In this document: piece by piece, positions 24,156 through 32,747 of the stretch | Numbering within the stretch: position 1 is the stretch's first letter | Layout of the letters: each line of letters opens with the position of its first letter | Assembly: GCA_947168665.1 (NCBI GenBank) | Contig: CAMVMX010000016.1 | Span: 1 to 64,000, forward strand | Direction: 5' to 3' | DNA: 64,000 nt | Source: an uncultured Bacteroidales bacterium | GTDB taxonomy: Bacteria > Bacteroidota > Bacteroidia > Bacteroidales > P3 | Position numbers and translations under genes: made by a program | Notes under the pieces: generated by a model | Databases searched by the model: none | Seen by the model: only the letters and a program-made list of their open reading frames with translations | What the model was told of the DNA's origin: nothing

Positions 24156-27100
24156 CCGTCCGTTCACACCGCTGACGCTGATGGTGGTGGCGTTGCTGGT
24201 GGGGTTGGGGAAGATGGTGCAGGAGGCTGTGGTGACATCGCTGATGCCCACACCGCCGGTGGTGCGGAAGTTGGTGGACACGAATGCGCTGACATTGCCA
24301 TCGCCGCAGTCGGTGCGGACCTTGACGGTGTAGTTGGTGCCTTCGGTCAGGCCGGTGAGGTCATAGAACGGTTCGGCACAGCGTTGGTCAACCACGTCGT
24401 TGCCCTGCGGGTCGGTGACGACGACCTGCCAGCTGTCGGTCTCGGGAGCGGGAGTCCAGGCGACGTGAGCCGTGTGGTCGGTGATGTCGGTGACGGTGAG
24501 GTTGGTGACGGGCTGGCAGTCCTCGGAGGGACGCTGGCCGGTGGTGGCGGTGGCCACGATGCTCCAGCCACTGTAGGTGTTGCGGTCGCAGATGGCGCGG
24601 ACGTAGATGTCGTAGGGGGTCTCGTACTCAAGGTTGTTGAGTGTGGCGGGGGCGGTGGCGGCGCTGGTGACGATGCCGCTGCCATGGTTGAAGCCGCTGG
24701 GACCGTACTCAATCTCGAAGCTGAGGTTGCCGGTGCCGGAAGTCCAGTTGACGGTGATGGAGTTGTCGGCCGCCGTGGCGCTGACGCCGGTGGGCACGCC
24801 GCAGGGCACTCCGCCGGACTGGGTGGTGGCGGTGGCCGAAGCCCAGTTCTCAGAGGTCCAGTCGGTGCCGCAGACGGCGCGGATGTAGAACTGGTAGTCG
24901 GTCTCGTCCAGCAGGCCTGTGGCGACGTAGCTGTTGGTGGTGACGTTGACGGTGGTGCCGGTGCCCTGGTTGAAGCCGAGGAAGCCGTACTCGATAATCC
25001 AGCCCTGGGCCATCGGGTCGGCGGTCCAGTTGAGGGTGATGCTGTTGGCGGTCACGTTGCTGGTGGTGAAGTTGGTGACATCGGGACAGGTGGCGGTGGC
25101 AAAGGTGACGGTGTCACTCCATTCGCCTTCAATGAGATCCAAACCACAGAGCGGACGGATGGCGGCATTGTAGGTAAGGCCGGCGATAAAGCCGCCGACA
25201 GTGGCGGGACGGGTAGTGACACGGTAGATGCTGTCAAGACCGCCCGTGAGCCAGACGTGGATGTCCCAAGCGGTTTCGAAACCTACGACAGTCCAGTCGA
25301 GGGTGACGGTGGTGTTGGTAGCAGCGGTAGCGTGGAGGCCCGTAGGTATGAAGCAGGGCAGACTGTCAGTAGTGAAAGTACCCTCGACCCAGACGGAATA
25401 GCCGATGGAGTCAACGCTACAGTCGGTGCGTACACGATAGGTGTATTCGGTGGCGGGCAGGAGGCCGCTGAAGGTATAGGTTGTGGCGGGGCCAACTGCT
25501 ATATCGGCAGACCATCCCGTGTCTGCTGTAGCCTTGATGTTGACTTCGTAGGCTGCGCCTTCGCCACTCCAGGTAATGGTGGATGAACGGTAGTCGTGGG
25601 ATTCAGCAGCAATGGTAGGCTCGGGGCATACAGGAACGCCGCAAACAAAGAACTGCAAATCGCCAACCTCAGCCATCGCGGTACCACTGGAGGGTGAAAT
25701 GGTGGTGGGATCGTAGGGGCCACTGTCTTGATAGAGGTAACGGGACTTGATGGTGGAGCCAGTGCTATGGCTGCGGAACATTGCGCCGCTCACCCAGCTG
25801 CCGTGACGGCGGTTGACGGAAAGCAGCACGTTGCTGTGGCCATCCCAAGTGAAGGTGGTGTCGAAGCCGACGAGGTGCCATCCACCAGTGGTGTAGGTGA
25901 GGTCAGCGCTGTGGGTCATCTGGACAAACTGGTGGTTGGTGTCGGGCATGATAAAGCCAGCGGAGAGGTTATTCTCGGTGACGTTAGCCAGATAGATGTC
26001 CATGTTGGTGAACAGGTCACCGCTTGTGCCATCGGCTGAATTGAAAGCCATCGCAACAATGTCGTGCGAAGAGAGATCGGCGAGGAGGTCGGCATCGATA
26101 ATAGTCTGGACATAGCTGTAGTTGTAGGTACTATAGCCTATGGGCAGATAGTTGGAGGTGGAGGGACCATCGGACGGATGGTAGCTATAGGCGATTTCGG
26201 CCGATTCGCAAAGATTGGTTTGGAATGTGATGCCATCTGAGAAGATGCTACTGTCGGAACCACAGATTTTCTGCACAAAGGCAATGTAGGTGGTTGCTTC
26301 GCTGAGACCGGTAATGGTGACGTTGTTGGTGGTGGCGGTCACATACTGGTTCGTGCTGGGCGCACTGCCGGCAATCCGGTAGGCAATCCGGTAGGTGACA
26401 CCAGGAGTGGCGTTCCAGGAAAGGGTGGCTGTGGTGGAGGTAAGCGAATCGAGCCTAAAGCCCTGTACACGCGGACAGGGCGAGACAATCATTTCGATAT
26501 CATCAATTGCAGCGGGGCCAAATGCCCAGGGATCGTAAGCCCCCTGATCCTGGTTGAACCAGAAGAAGGCGACACGCTTGACGCCGGAGATGGAGTCGAT
26601 AGCTACGCGGGCAGAGGTCCAGTTGGTGTCCAGTCGGGCAGCAAAGATGTAATTGATGGAGTTGACATCGCCCCATGGGGAGGTGATGTTAGCCTCGGAG
26701 GCAACAACTGGGTTGGTGGTGTCGGCAATGATGACCATGAGAGCATCGTAGTCAGCACTGATGGTGCCACCCTCTTTATGTTTGAAGGAGAGTTCGAATG
26801 CGTTGGCAGTGGTGCCGAAATTGAAATCGCGCCATACTGTGGTGTTGACCACCTCCTCCATGTCGGTGCCAAAAGTGGCGCCATAGTCGGGCGACACATA
26901 CATGGAGTAGTTGCCGTTGGCTGCAGGAGTGGCAGTGCCGCGAGACCAGAAGATCTGGTTGTTACTATTGACATGCCAGTTGCTCCACTCGGTAGCGTTC
27001 TCGAAGTTGTAGCTGTAGGGGATAGTGGCCGGAACTTGAGGCAGAGTGAAGATGCAGGCCTGTTGGCTGTAGTCGCTGGTATCGCCGGCACCACAGATGT

Positions 27101-30100
27101 TACGAACACGGTATTCGCCTTGGTAACCTGCAGGAAGACCCGTCAGCACAAAGGGATTGCTGTTGGCGACAACCTGTGTGCCAGTGCCGGGAGTGAAGCC
27201 CACGGGGCCATACTCGATGGCAAACTGTGTGGCCTCGGAACGGGCGCGCCAGCTGAGGGTAACGGAGGTGCTGGAGGCTACAGAGGCACGCAGCTGATTG
27301 GGACGCTGGCAAGGGGGTGCATAGTCGATGGTGATGTCATCGAGATAGGGATAGCAGTAGGAACCCGGGGCAGGCATGGATGCAAAGGTTATGTATCGAC
27401 CCGAATCGGCATAGCGTTCAAAGGTGCATTCATACATTTCCCAGCGGTTGGTGCGGGTGAGGAAGGTGTCGACCGGAGTGAAGGTGCTGATATCGTCCGG
27501 GTCGACAGTCACACCGACAACAATATAGTGCTGATAATAGTCGTAGCTATTCATAGCCCAGAATGTTGCCTGGACGTTTGTCAAGTTGCCCAAACTCGAA
27601 TCGATGGCGGGCAGGATGACGTAAGTCCACGAGTTGGGATTGCCGGACCGGCCATTATACATGTACATACTGGCACCGGATCCACCGTGGCTTTCGTATG
27701 TATAGAAATAGGGGTAGGAGCCGTAGTCGGAGCCTACATGCCAGCAGTCGGGGCCTTCGGCCATGTATGTAGTGGAGGTATAGGAGTTGAAGTCTTCGAA
27801 GAAGGGCAGGGTATCGATGGTGGGGCAGGGAACGAAGAAACTCACCTGTGCGGGATAGTTGATACCGTCGCAGACGGTGACCACCTTGGCTTTGTAGCTG
27901 AGACCCTTGCCAAGACCCGAGAAGGTGTAGCTGTTGCCATACTGTGTGCCAACATAGGTCCAGCCTGTGTCGGCATCCTGCATGTAGTAGAGTTCCCAGC
28001 TGCCTTCGCCAGCACCAGCAACCCACTCAATGGTGGCTCCGTCGTGATGAATGCCGGTGACCATGACAGCAGGGGCAGCGCAGACAGCCATTTCGCCACA
28101 GGCGTATCCACTAAATATCATGTTGTTACGAACGTTGAGGGTATAGGGAGACACGCTGCTGTAATCGTTAATCTGATAGGGAGTTCCATCGCGATAAGCA
28201 TAGCAGGAGGTACGGCCTCCGGGCAGATTGTGTGTGTAGGCGGAGTTGCCGGATACATAGCTGCCCGTACGGTCCACCACGGTGACAAGCAGGTTGCCGG
28301 CACCATCGTAGGTGAAAGGTGTGGTGAAGTTAAAGTCAATCCAGTCGTTGGAGGCATAGATTACGGTGTCGGAATAGACCAAGACAGGGTCAACGACGGG
28401 GAGGAATGAGGATACGCTGTTCTCGCTGGTAGTGGAGAGGTAGATGTCCCACACGCGGGTCTGAGCATAGTTGGCAGTCTGCAGTCGCATGCTGGTAATG
28501 CTGCCCAGGCCGGGAAGTTCGTTGGCCAAGAATATCTGCTGGGAGAGTCCATATTGGTAAAAAGAGTAGATGGGGAGGTAGGTGCTGGTACTTGTGCCGC
28601 CAGCTATAGTGTCGATGGCGGGAAGGGTGGTGTCGGGAACCGCACAGGCATAGCCGCCAGTGGTGAAGGTGTAGTAGACGGCGGGGCTGTTGCCGTCGGC
28701 ACAGTTGTTGTAGATAAGTGCCTCATAGGTGGTGCTGGGGTCAAGGTTGGTAAGGGTGACAATGTTGGAAGCCGTGGTAACAACATCCCAGCTGCCAGTG
28801 GAGTCGGCAATGTCGCGATACTCGACTGTTCCGCCCAGCGATTCGCCCCGGACGCTGGGTGTCCAGCTCAGGATGGCACTGGTGACGCTGGTGGCGGATT
28901 GGACATTGGTGACGGGGCCGCAGTCGGGAGCAAGGTCGACGGCTACGCTGTCAAGGTAGACGTAGTTGTAGTACTGCGTACTGTTGGGTGCTTCGCTGAG
29001 GAAAGCGATATAGCGACCAGCATCCGCATGTCCGTAAAGGATTACAGAGAAGCTGTCCCACACGGTGGTGCTGGTGGCTACGCAGGTCTGGATGGGAGTG
29101 AAGGTGCTAATGTCGTATGGACTCTGCATCAGGCCTACGGTAATCTGCGAAGCATAGTAGGAATAGTTCTGAGACTTGCGCAGACGGAAGGACACTTGAA
29201 GCATGTCGGTACTTTCCTCAAACATGGGGAGAACGGCATAGCTCTTGACATTGCTGCTGAAGTAACCATAGAAGTAGAGGGAACGGGAACCTTCGTAAGC
29301 GACAGAGGAGGGATAGGGATAGTTGGTGGTGGTGTTGACAGGGGCTTTCACCCAGCAGGGGTCAAGCACGGCACTTTCGCCCGTGGCGGTTCCCTCAAAA
29401 CCATAGATGTAAGGAAGGGAGTCGATGGGCGTGCAGGCGGTGAGGAAATTGAACGGACGCGGAGCGCTGTACTGGCCATCGCCGCAGTCGGTAGAGATAT
29501 ACACATCGTAGGCAGTGCCGGGAGCCAGACCGTTGATCGTCCAAGGGTGAGCTGTGGCGGTCTCGACGAGAGCGGAGTCGGAGGTGGGGTCGAAGCCCTG
29601 GGGTCCATAGACCAACTGCCAAGCAGTGGCGTTGGGGTCGGGGGCAGTCCAGTCAAGTGTGATAGAGCTTTCGTCAACGCTGCGGATAACGATATAGTCG
29701 GGACGCTCGCAGGCGGGCGCAAACTCGACGGTAAAGTCGTCCAAATAGGCGGTTGTGGAACTGGAGGAGATGTCTGCTGCGATGGCTATGCGGCCATGGG
29801 GGCCGGTGTAGCCGGTCAGGGGTACATCATACTCATGCCAAAGGGTGCTGTTGCCAACATTGACGGTCTGCACGGGGACAAAGCTGCTGGGATCATCCAT
29901 ATTGGTCACCACGCCCACATAGAAAATGGGGAAATAGGACGAGGAGGAAGACTTAGCCCAGAAGCGCACCTGGAGGGTGTCGATGGGGTAGTTGACGGAG
30001 TCGAACTCAGGCAGAACGACATACTGATAGGAACCATAGCCGCTATTGGCGTAGTAATAGCTGTACCAATAGAGACCGTAGTTGCCGGAATGGGCATAGG

Positions 30101-32012
30101 TACCGCTGCTGATGTAGGGATAGTAGTAGAGATAAGCATCAGTCATGCGGTGCCAGCAGCTGGGCTCGGCAAAGTTGGGGCTACTGCTGGATGTCGATGC
30201 CGGAGTCTCGAAGCCATAGGTATAGGGCAGCGAGTCCATAATGGGGGCGCAGTGGGTGCGGAAACTGATGGAGTCGACACCAGCCGTACCCTCGCAGATA
30301 GGCGATATGATGACGGTGTACTCAGTGTTGGACATCAAGTCGGTCAAAGTATAGAAGGTGTCGGTTACAATCACGGTGACCAGACTGTCGTCCGAGGTGC
30401 CGGTGGGACGGTAGGAAACCTGCCAGGAGGTGGCAGTGTCCAGCTCGCTCCAAACGACACGTGCACTGTTGGAGTTCACTTGTTGTGCTGCAATATTCCT
30501 CACTGCCGGGCATTCAGGCGCCACCTCAATGGTAAAATCGTCTACGTAGGCAGTCCAGCTGCCGCTGTTGCCGTTGCGGATGCAAATATATTTGCCGTTG
30601 CCTTGATAGTTGCTCAGCGTGACGATGTATTTGGTATAGAAAGGCATATTGGAAACAGCGACATTCTCGACCAGCTGGAATGTTGACATATCGTTGGGGC
30701 TGGTGAGAACGCCCACTTGGAAGTACGGATAGTAAGAGGTGCTGCTGGAACGCGCCCAGAAAGAGAACTGCAGCGTGTCCATCGGGTAGATGTTGGTATC
30801 AATGCCGGGCATGACAATTCCTTTCTGGAAACCATAGTCGGTTGAGGAATAGTTGTACCAATACAGGCTCTGGTTGCCCGAATGGGCATAGCTGGAATAG
30901 TTATAAACATAAGGATAGTAGTACATACCCGCATCGGTGAGGCGCATCAGGCAGTTGGCATCGAAAGCTTCTGACGACGAGCTGCCCGAGACGGCTCCTT
31001 CAAAGGTCTCGGAGAAGGGCAGGAGCGTCACATCAGCACAGGGTGTGCGGAACGAGGTGGCACGCCACAAACTGGTGTCGCCCACATCGCAGATGCTGGC
31101 CACCCGGACAGTATAGGAGGTGAGGGGCGACAGCCCAGTAAAATGGTAAGAACTGTCGAAGGTGGTGGTAGAGAAGGTGCTTGAACCACCTTCCAATGTC
31201 ACCGCCCATTCCACAGCTCCGCTGGTGTCCTGCCAGCTGAACAAGGCACTGGTGGACGTGATGCTGTCAACCAATGCTGCGAAAGGTTTCTGACAGGTGA
31301 TGACAGAGGGGACAAAATCATAGTAGCGTCCAGCTCCAGGCCAAGTAGAATAGGTGGTGCTGGTAGGACCGTTGACATAGTCAATGGTATGGTTGGTCGG
31401 ATTGATGACGGCAATGTCATCAGAGGCCGCACCCAGACCAATCTGGAAGGACGTTGGTGTGGTGACGGGAGCCACCGGACCGTAAACAATGACAACACGC
31501 GAGGAATCTTCGTGTAGCTGTATTTGCCACTTCACGTCGCCGGAATAGGAGGCACCATACGTATAACCCATTGCAAATTCGCACACGAATACACGGTTGG
31601 GGGAGGTCCCCGTCAGCTGATACTTCACATAGCCATCGCTTCCAGTACCCAAGTCACGGGCTATACCGCTGATTTTGGGGAGCGAAGTACTGTAATAACT
31701 GGAATTGAACATGGCAGCCTGAGTGCCAGTACTGGCCAGATTGCTGCCTAAATGGAATATTCCATTAGAGCTGACAGAGAACTGGGAGTAGGCATCACCG
31801 CAAAGTATGAAATCGAATCCCATGTTCATCACCGACGATGCAGCATCATCCACATAGGACGACCAGACGAATGTCGGATCCGAAAGCGTAATCCAGCGCG
31901 TGGTGTCGACCCCGGTGGTGAATCGATAAGACTCCAAGGTCTGACCGCGCATAGTCCATGGTGCGAAAAGAATCGCCACTATGAACAGCAGTTTAAATAA
32001 TTGTTTTTGCAT
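24150..32012 (-). CDS. Giant T9SS adhesin-like protein, FN3/cleaved-adhesin repeats (3' end broken by adapter)
   Basis: A 2,620-residue secreted protein as read; the real one continues to 23985. Signal peptide 1-23. A jelly-roll N-terminal domain spans about 25-235. About twelve FN3 domains then alternate with about five cleaved-adhesin/choice-of-anchor J domains; each J domain opens LP(F/Y)-x-x-(T/D)-F-E and closes (L/V/I)DD-(F/I)-T-(I/V)-x-x-AP-x-C. Two copies of an unnamed module lie at about 1121-1304 and 1932-2125. The last five domains are consecutive FN3 repeats. The sorting domain starts at IFPNPTSNATT and is interrupted at VNGRV by the adapter stop. The J domains are of the type found in gingipain haemagglutinin regions, so host-protein or cell adhesion is the likely role. 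Confidence 0.88.
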   Translation of the reverse strand: MQKQLFKLLFIVAILFAPWTMRGQTLESYRFTTGVDTTRWITLSDPTFVWSSYVDDAASSVMNMGFDFILCGDAYSQFSVSSNGIFHLGSNLASTGTQAAMFNSSYYSTSLPKISGIARDLGTGSDGYVKYQLTGTSPNRVFVCEFAMGYTYGASYSGDVKWQIQLHEDSSRVVIVYGPVAPVTTPTSFQIGLGAASDDIAVINPTNHTIDYVNGPTSTTYSTWPGAGRYYDFVPSVITCQKPFAALVDSITSTSALFSWQDTSGAVEWAVTLEGGSSTFSTTTFDSSYHFTGLSPLTSYTVRVASICDVGDTSLWRATSFRTPCADVTLLPFSETFEGAVSGSSSSEAFDANCLMRLTDAGMYYYPYVYNYSSYAHSGNQSLYWYNYSSTDYGFQKGIVMPGIDTNIYPMDTLQFSFWARSSSTSYYPYFQVGVLTSPNDMSTFQLVENVAVSNMPFYTKYIVTLSNYQGNGKYICIRNGNSGSWTAYVDDFTIEVAPECPAVRNIAAQQVNSNSARVVWSELDTATSWQVSYRPTGTSDDSLVTVIVTDTFYTLTDLMSNTEYTVIISPICEGTAGVDSISFRTHCAPIMDSLPYTYGFETPASTSSSSPNFAEPSCWHRMTDAYLYYYPYISSGTYAHSGNYGLYWYSYYYANSGYGSYQYVVLPEFDSVNYPIDTLQVRFWAKSSSSSYFPIFYVGVVTNMDDPSSFVPVQTVNVGNSTLWHEYDVPLTGYTGPHGRIAIAADISSSSTTAYLDDFTVEFAPACERPDYIVIRSVDESSITLDWTAPDPNATAWQLVYGPQGFDPTSDSALVETATAHPWTINGLAPGTAYDVYISTDCGDGQYSAPRPFNFLTACTPIDSLPYIYGFEGTATGESAVLDPCWVKAPVNTTTNYPYPSSVAYEGSRSLYFYGYFSSNVKSYAVLPMFEESTDMLQVSFRLRKSQNYSYYASQITVGLMQSPYDISTFTPIQTCVATSTTVWDSFSVILYGHADAGRYIAFLSEAPNSTQYYNYVYLDSVAVDLAPDCGPVTNVQSATSVTSAILSWTPSVRGESLGGTVEYRDIADSTGSWDVVTTASNIVTLTNLDPSTTYEALIYNNCADGNSPAVYYTFTTGGYACAVPDTTLPAIDTIAGGTSTSTYLPIYSFYQYGLSQQIFLANELPGLGSITSMRLQTANYAQTRVWDIYLSTTSENSVSSFLPVVDPVLVYSDTVIYASNDWIDFNFTTPFTYDGAGNLLVTVVDRTGSYVSGNSAYTHNLPGGRTSCYAYRDGTPYQINDYSSVSPYTLNVRNNMIFSGYACGEMAVCAAPAVMVTGIHHDGATIEWVAGAGEGSWELYYMQDADTGWTYVGTQYGNSYTFSGLGKGLSYKAKVVTVCDGINYPAQVSFFVPCPTIDTLPFFEDFNSYTSTTYMAEGPDCWHVGSDYGSYPYFYTYESHGGSGASMYMYNGRSGNPNSWTYVILPAIDSSLGNLTNVQATFWAMNSYDYYQHYIVVGVTVDPDDISTFTPVDTFLTRTNRWEMYECTFERYADSGRYITFASMPAPGSYCYPYLDDITIDYAPPCQRPNQLRASVASSTSVTLSWRARSEATQFAIEYGPVGFTPGTGTQVVANSNPFVLTGLPAGYQGEYRVRNICGAGDTSDYSQQACIFTLPQVPATIPYSYNFENATEWSNWHVNSNNQIFWSRGTATPAANGNYSMYVSPDYGATFGTDMEEVVNTTVWRDFNFGTTANAFELSFKHKEGGTISADYDALMVIIADTTNPVVASEANITSPWGDVNSINYIFAARLDTNWTSARVAIDSISGVKRVAFFWFNQDQGAYDPWAFGPAAIDDIEMIVSPCPRVQGFRLDSLTSTTATLSWNATPGVTYRIAYRIAGSAPSTNQYVTATTNNVTITGLSEATTYIAFVQKICGSDSSIFSDGITFQTNLCESAEIAYSYHPSDGPSTSNYLPIGYSTYNYSYVQTIIDADLLADLSSHDIVAMAFNSADGTSGDLFTNMDIYLANVTENNLSAGFIMPDTNHQFVQMTHSADLTYTTGGWHLVGFDTTFTWDGHSNVLLSVNRRHGSWVSGAMFRSHSTGSTIKSRYLYQDSGPYDPTTISPSSGTAMAEVGDLQFFVCGVPVCPEPTIAAESHDYRSSTITWSGEGAAYEVNIKATADTGWSADIAVGPATTYTFSGLLPATEYTYRVRTDCSVDSIGYSVWVEGTFTTDSLPCFIPTGLHATAATNTTVTLDWTVVGFETAWDIHVWLTGGLDSIYRVTTRPATVGGFIAGLTYNAAIRPLCGLDLIEGEWSDTVTFATATCPDVTNFTTSNVTANSITLNWTADPMAQGWIIEYGFLGFNQGTGTTVNVTTNSYVATGLLDETDYQFYIRAVCGTDWTSENWASATATTQSGGVPCGVPTGVSATAADNSITVNWTSGTGNLSFEIEYGPSGFNHGSGIVTSAATAPATLNNLEYETPYDIYVRAICDRNTYSGWSIVATATTGQRPSEDCQPVTNLTVTDITDHTAHVAWTPAPETDSWQVVVTDPQGNDVVDQRCAEPFYDLTGLTEGTNYTVKVRTDCGDGNVSAFVSTNFRTTGGVGISDVTTASCTIFPNPTSNATTISVSGVNGRV

Positions 32013-32526
32013 AATTTAAGGATTTAAATATTGATAGATATTAATTTGATGTTTATCGCTAATACTAACCAAATAAAAAGACTGTAAAATCTATGGAAAT
32101 GGATTGTTTGCAGAGTATTTTCATCCTTGGACGATGCCGCACAGCAGTCCTCGCATGCAAAAACAATTAGGGAATTTTGCACCACGCAAGAAGGTATAGC
32201 ACAGCATCTCAGCATATTATATTATATGTTAAACAAACATATCGTTTCATTAACAAATACAAAATTAGAAATATTTCGGGAATACACAACGCCGCCATAC
32301 GACAATTAAGTTTTTTTAATATTTCAATCTGCTATTTCAGCATAATAATATAAAGCGGCGCTATGGAAAAGCAAAAACAGGCTGGCACACTACCCCATTT
32401 ACACATTCCAAGATTTGTCACAAACACGGATTACATGAATCTGACGAATCAAGATTCGTGTTTCCTGACGAAAAAAGACAGCGTGATTACAGGGGGCCAC
32501 GGATGGATTATGCGACAAAAAAGACA
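32013..32526. other. AT-rich intergenic region between giant adhesin genes
   Basis: No gene is seen. The right-hand promoter of the adhesin starting at 32012 must lie here on the minus strand. A TTTATTTG near 32070 resembles the -7 element but lacks its conserved A. The stretch is much more AT-rich than the genes. Confidence 0.4.
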
Positions 32527-32551
32527 GCGGGCGGCCCGAAGGGCCGCCCGC
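32527..32551 (-). terminator. GC-rich hairpin after the second giant adhesin
   Basis: An 11-bp stem (32527-32537 with 32541-32551), the same hairpin as at 23933-23959, placed 26 nt after the stop codon at 32577. Confidence 0.55.
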
Positions 32552-32576
32552 CATGCTATGTTCAGGCTTGGAAAGC

Positions 32577-32718
32577 TTAGCGTACAATCAGTTTGCGGAC
32601 CATGTTGACATTGTCGGCAGTGATGCGGACGAAGTAGGCGCCCTGTGCCAGACGGTCAACATCCATCGTCTTGGTGCAGTCGGTGCTGCATTCGAGGGTC
32701 TCGGAGGCTGCGTTTTTT
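32577..32718 (-). pseudogene. Detached end of the T9SS sorting domain of the second giant adhesin
   Basis: Identical to 23985-24126. It restores the sorting domain end (RKLIVR) of the gene at 32742-40565 and is separated from it only by the adapter stop. Confidence 0.9.
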
Positions 32719-32747
32719 AATGATACGGCGACCACCGAGATCTACAC
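32713..32747 (+). other. Illumina P5 adapter contamination, copy 2
   Basis: 32719-32747 is the same exact 29-nt adapter, again preceded by six T. An assembler that collapsed and then reused the repeat would give two copies at the same point. Confidence 0.97.

Larger units (their letters stand above)
23963..25115 (-). repeat. 1,153-nt exact repeat, copy 1 (3' end of adhesin gene)
   Basis: I see no difference between 23963-25115 and 32555-33707, offset 8,592. The block covers the last three FN3 domains, the sorting domain, the adapter insertion, the stop codon and 22 nt beyond. Outside it the two genes remain homologous but are clearly diverged. Confidence 0.9.

Noticed and set aside
24079..24333. 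Short + frame with the peptide NDTATTEIYT
   Set aside because: This peptide is the translation of the Illumina P5 adapter and is a common contamination artefact.
28554..30686. A 710-residue + frame antisense to the first giant adhesin
   Set aside because: Its Gly/Val/Ala-rich composition is typical of the antisense of GC-rich FN3 codons. Similar antisense frames occur all along the three giant genes.
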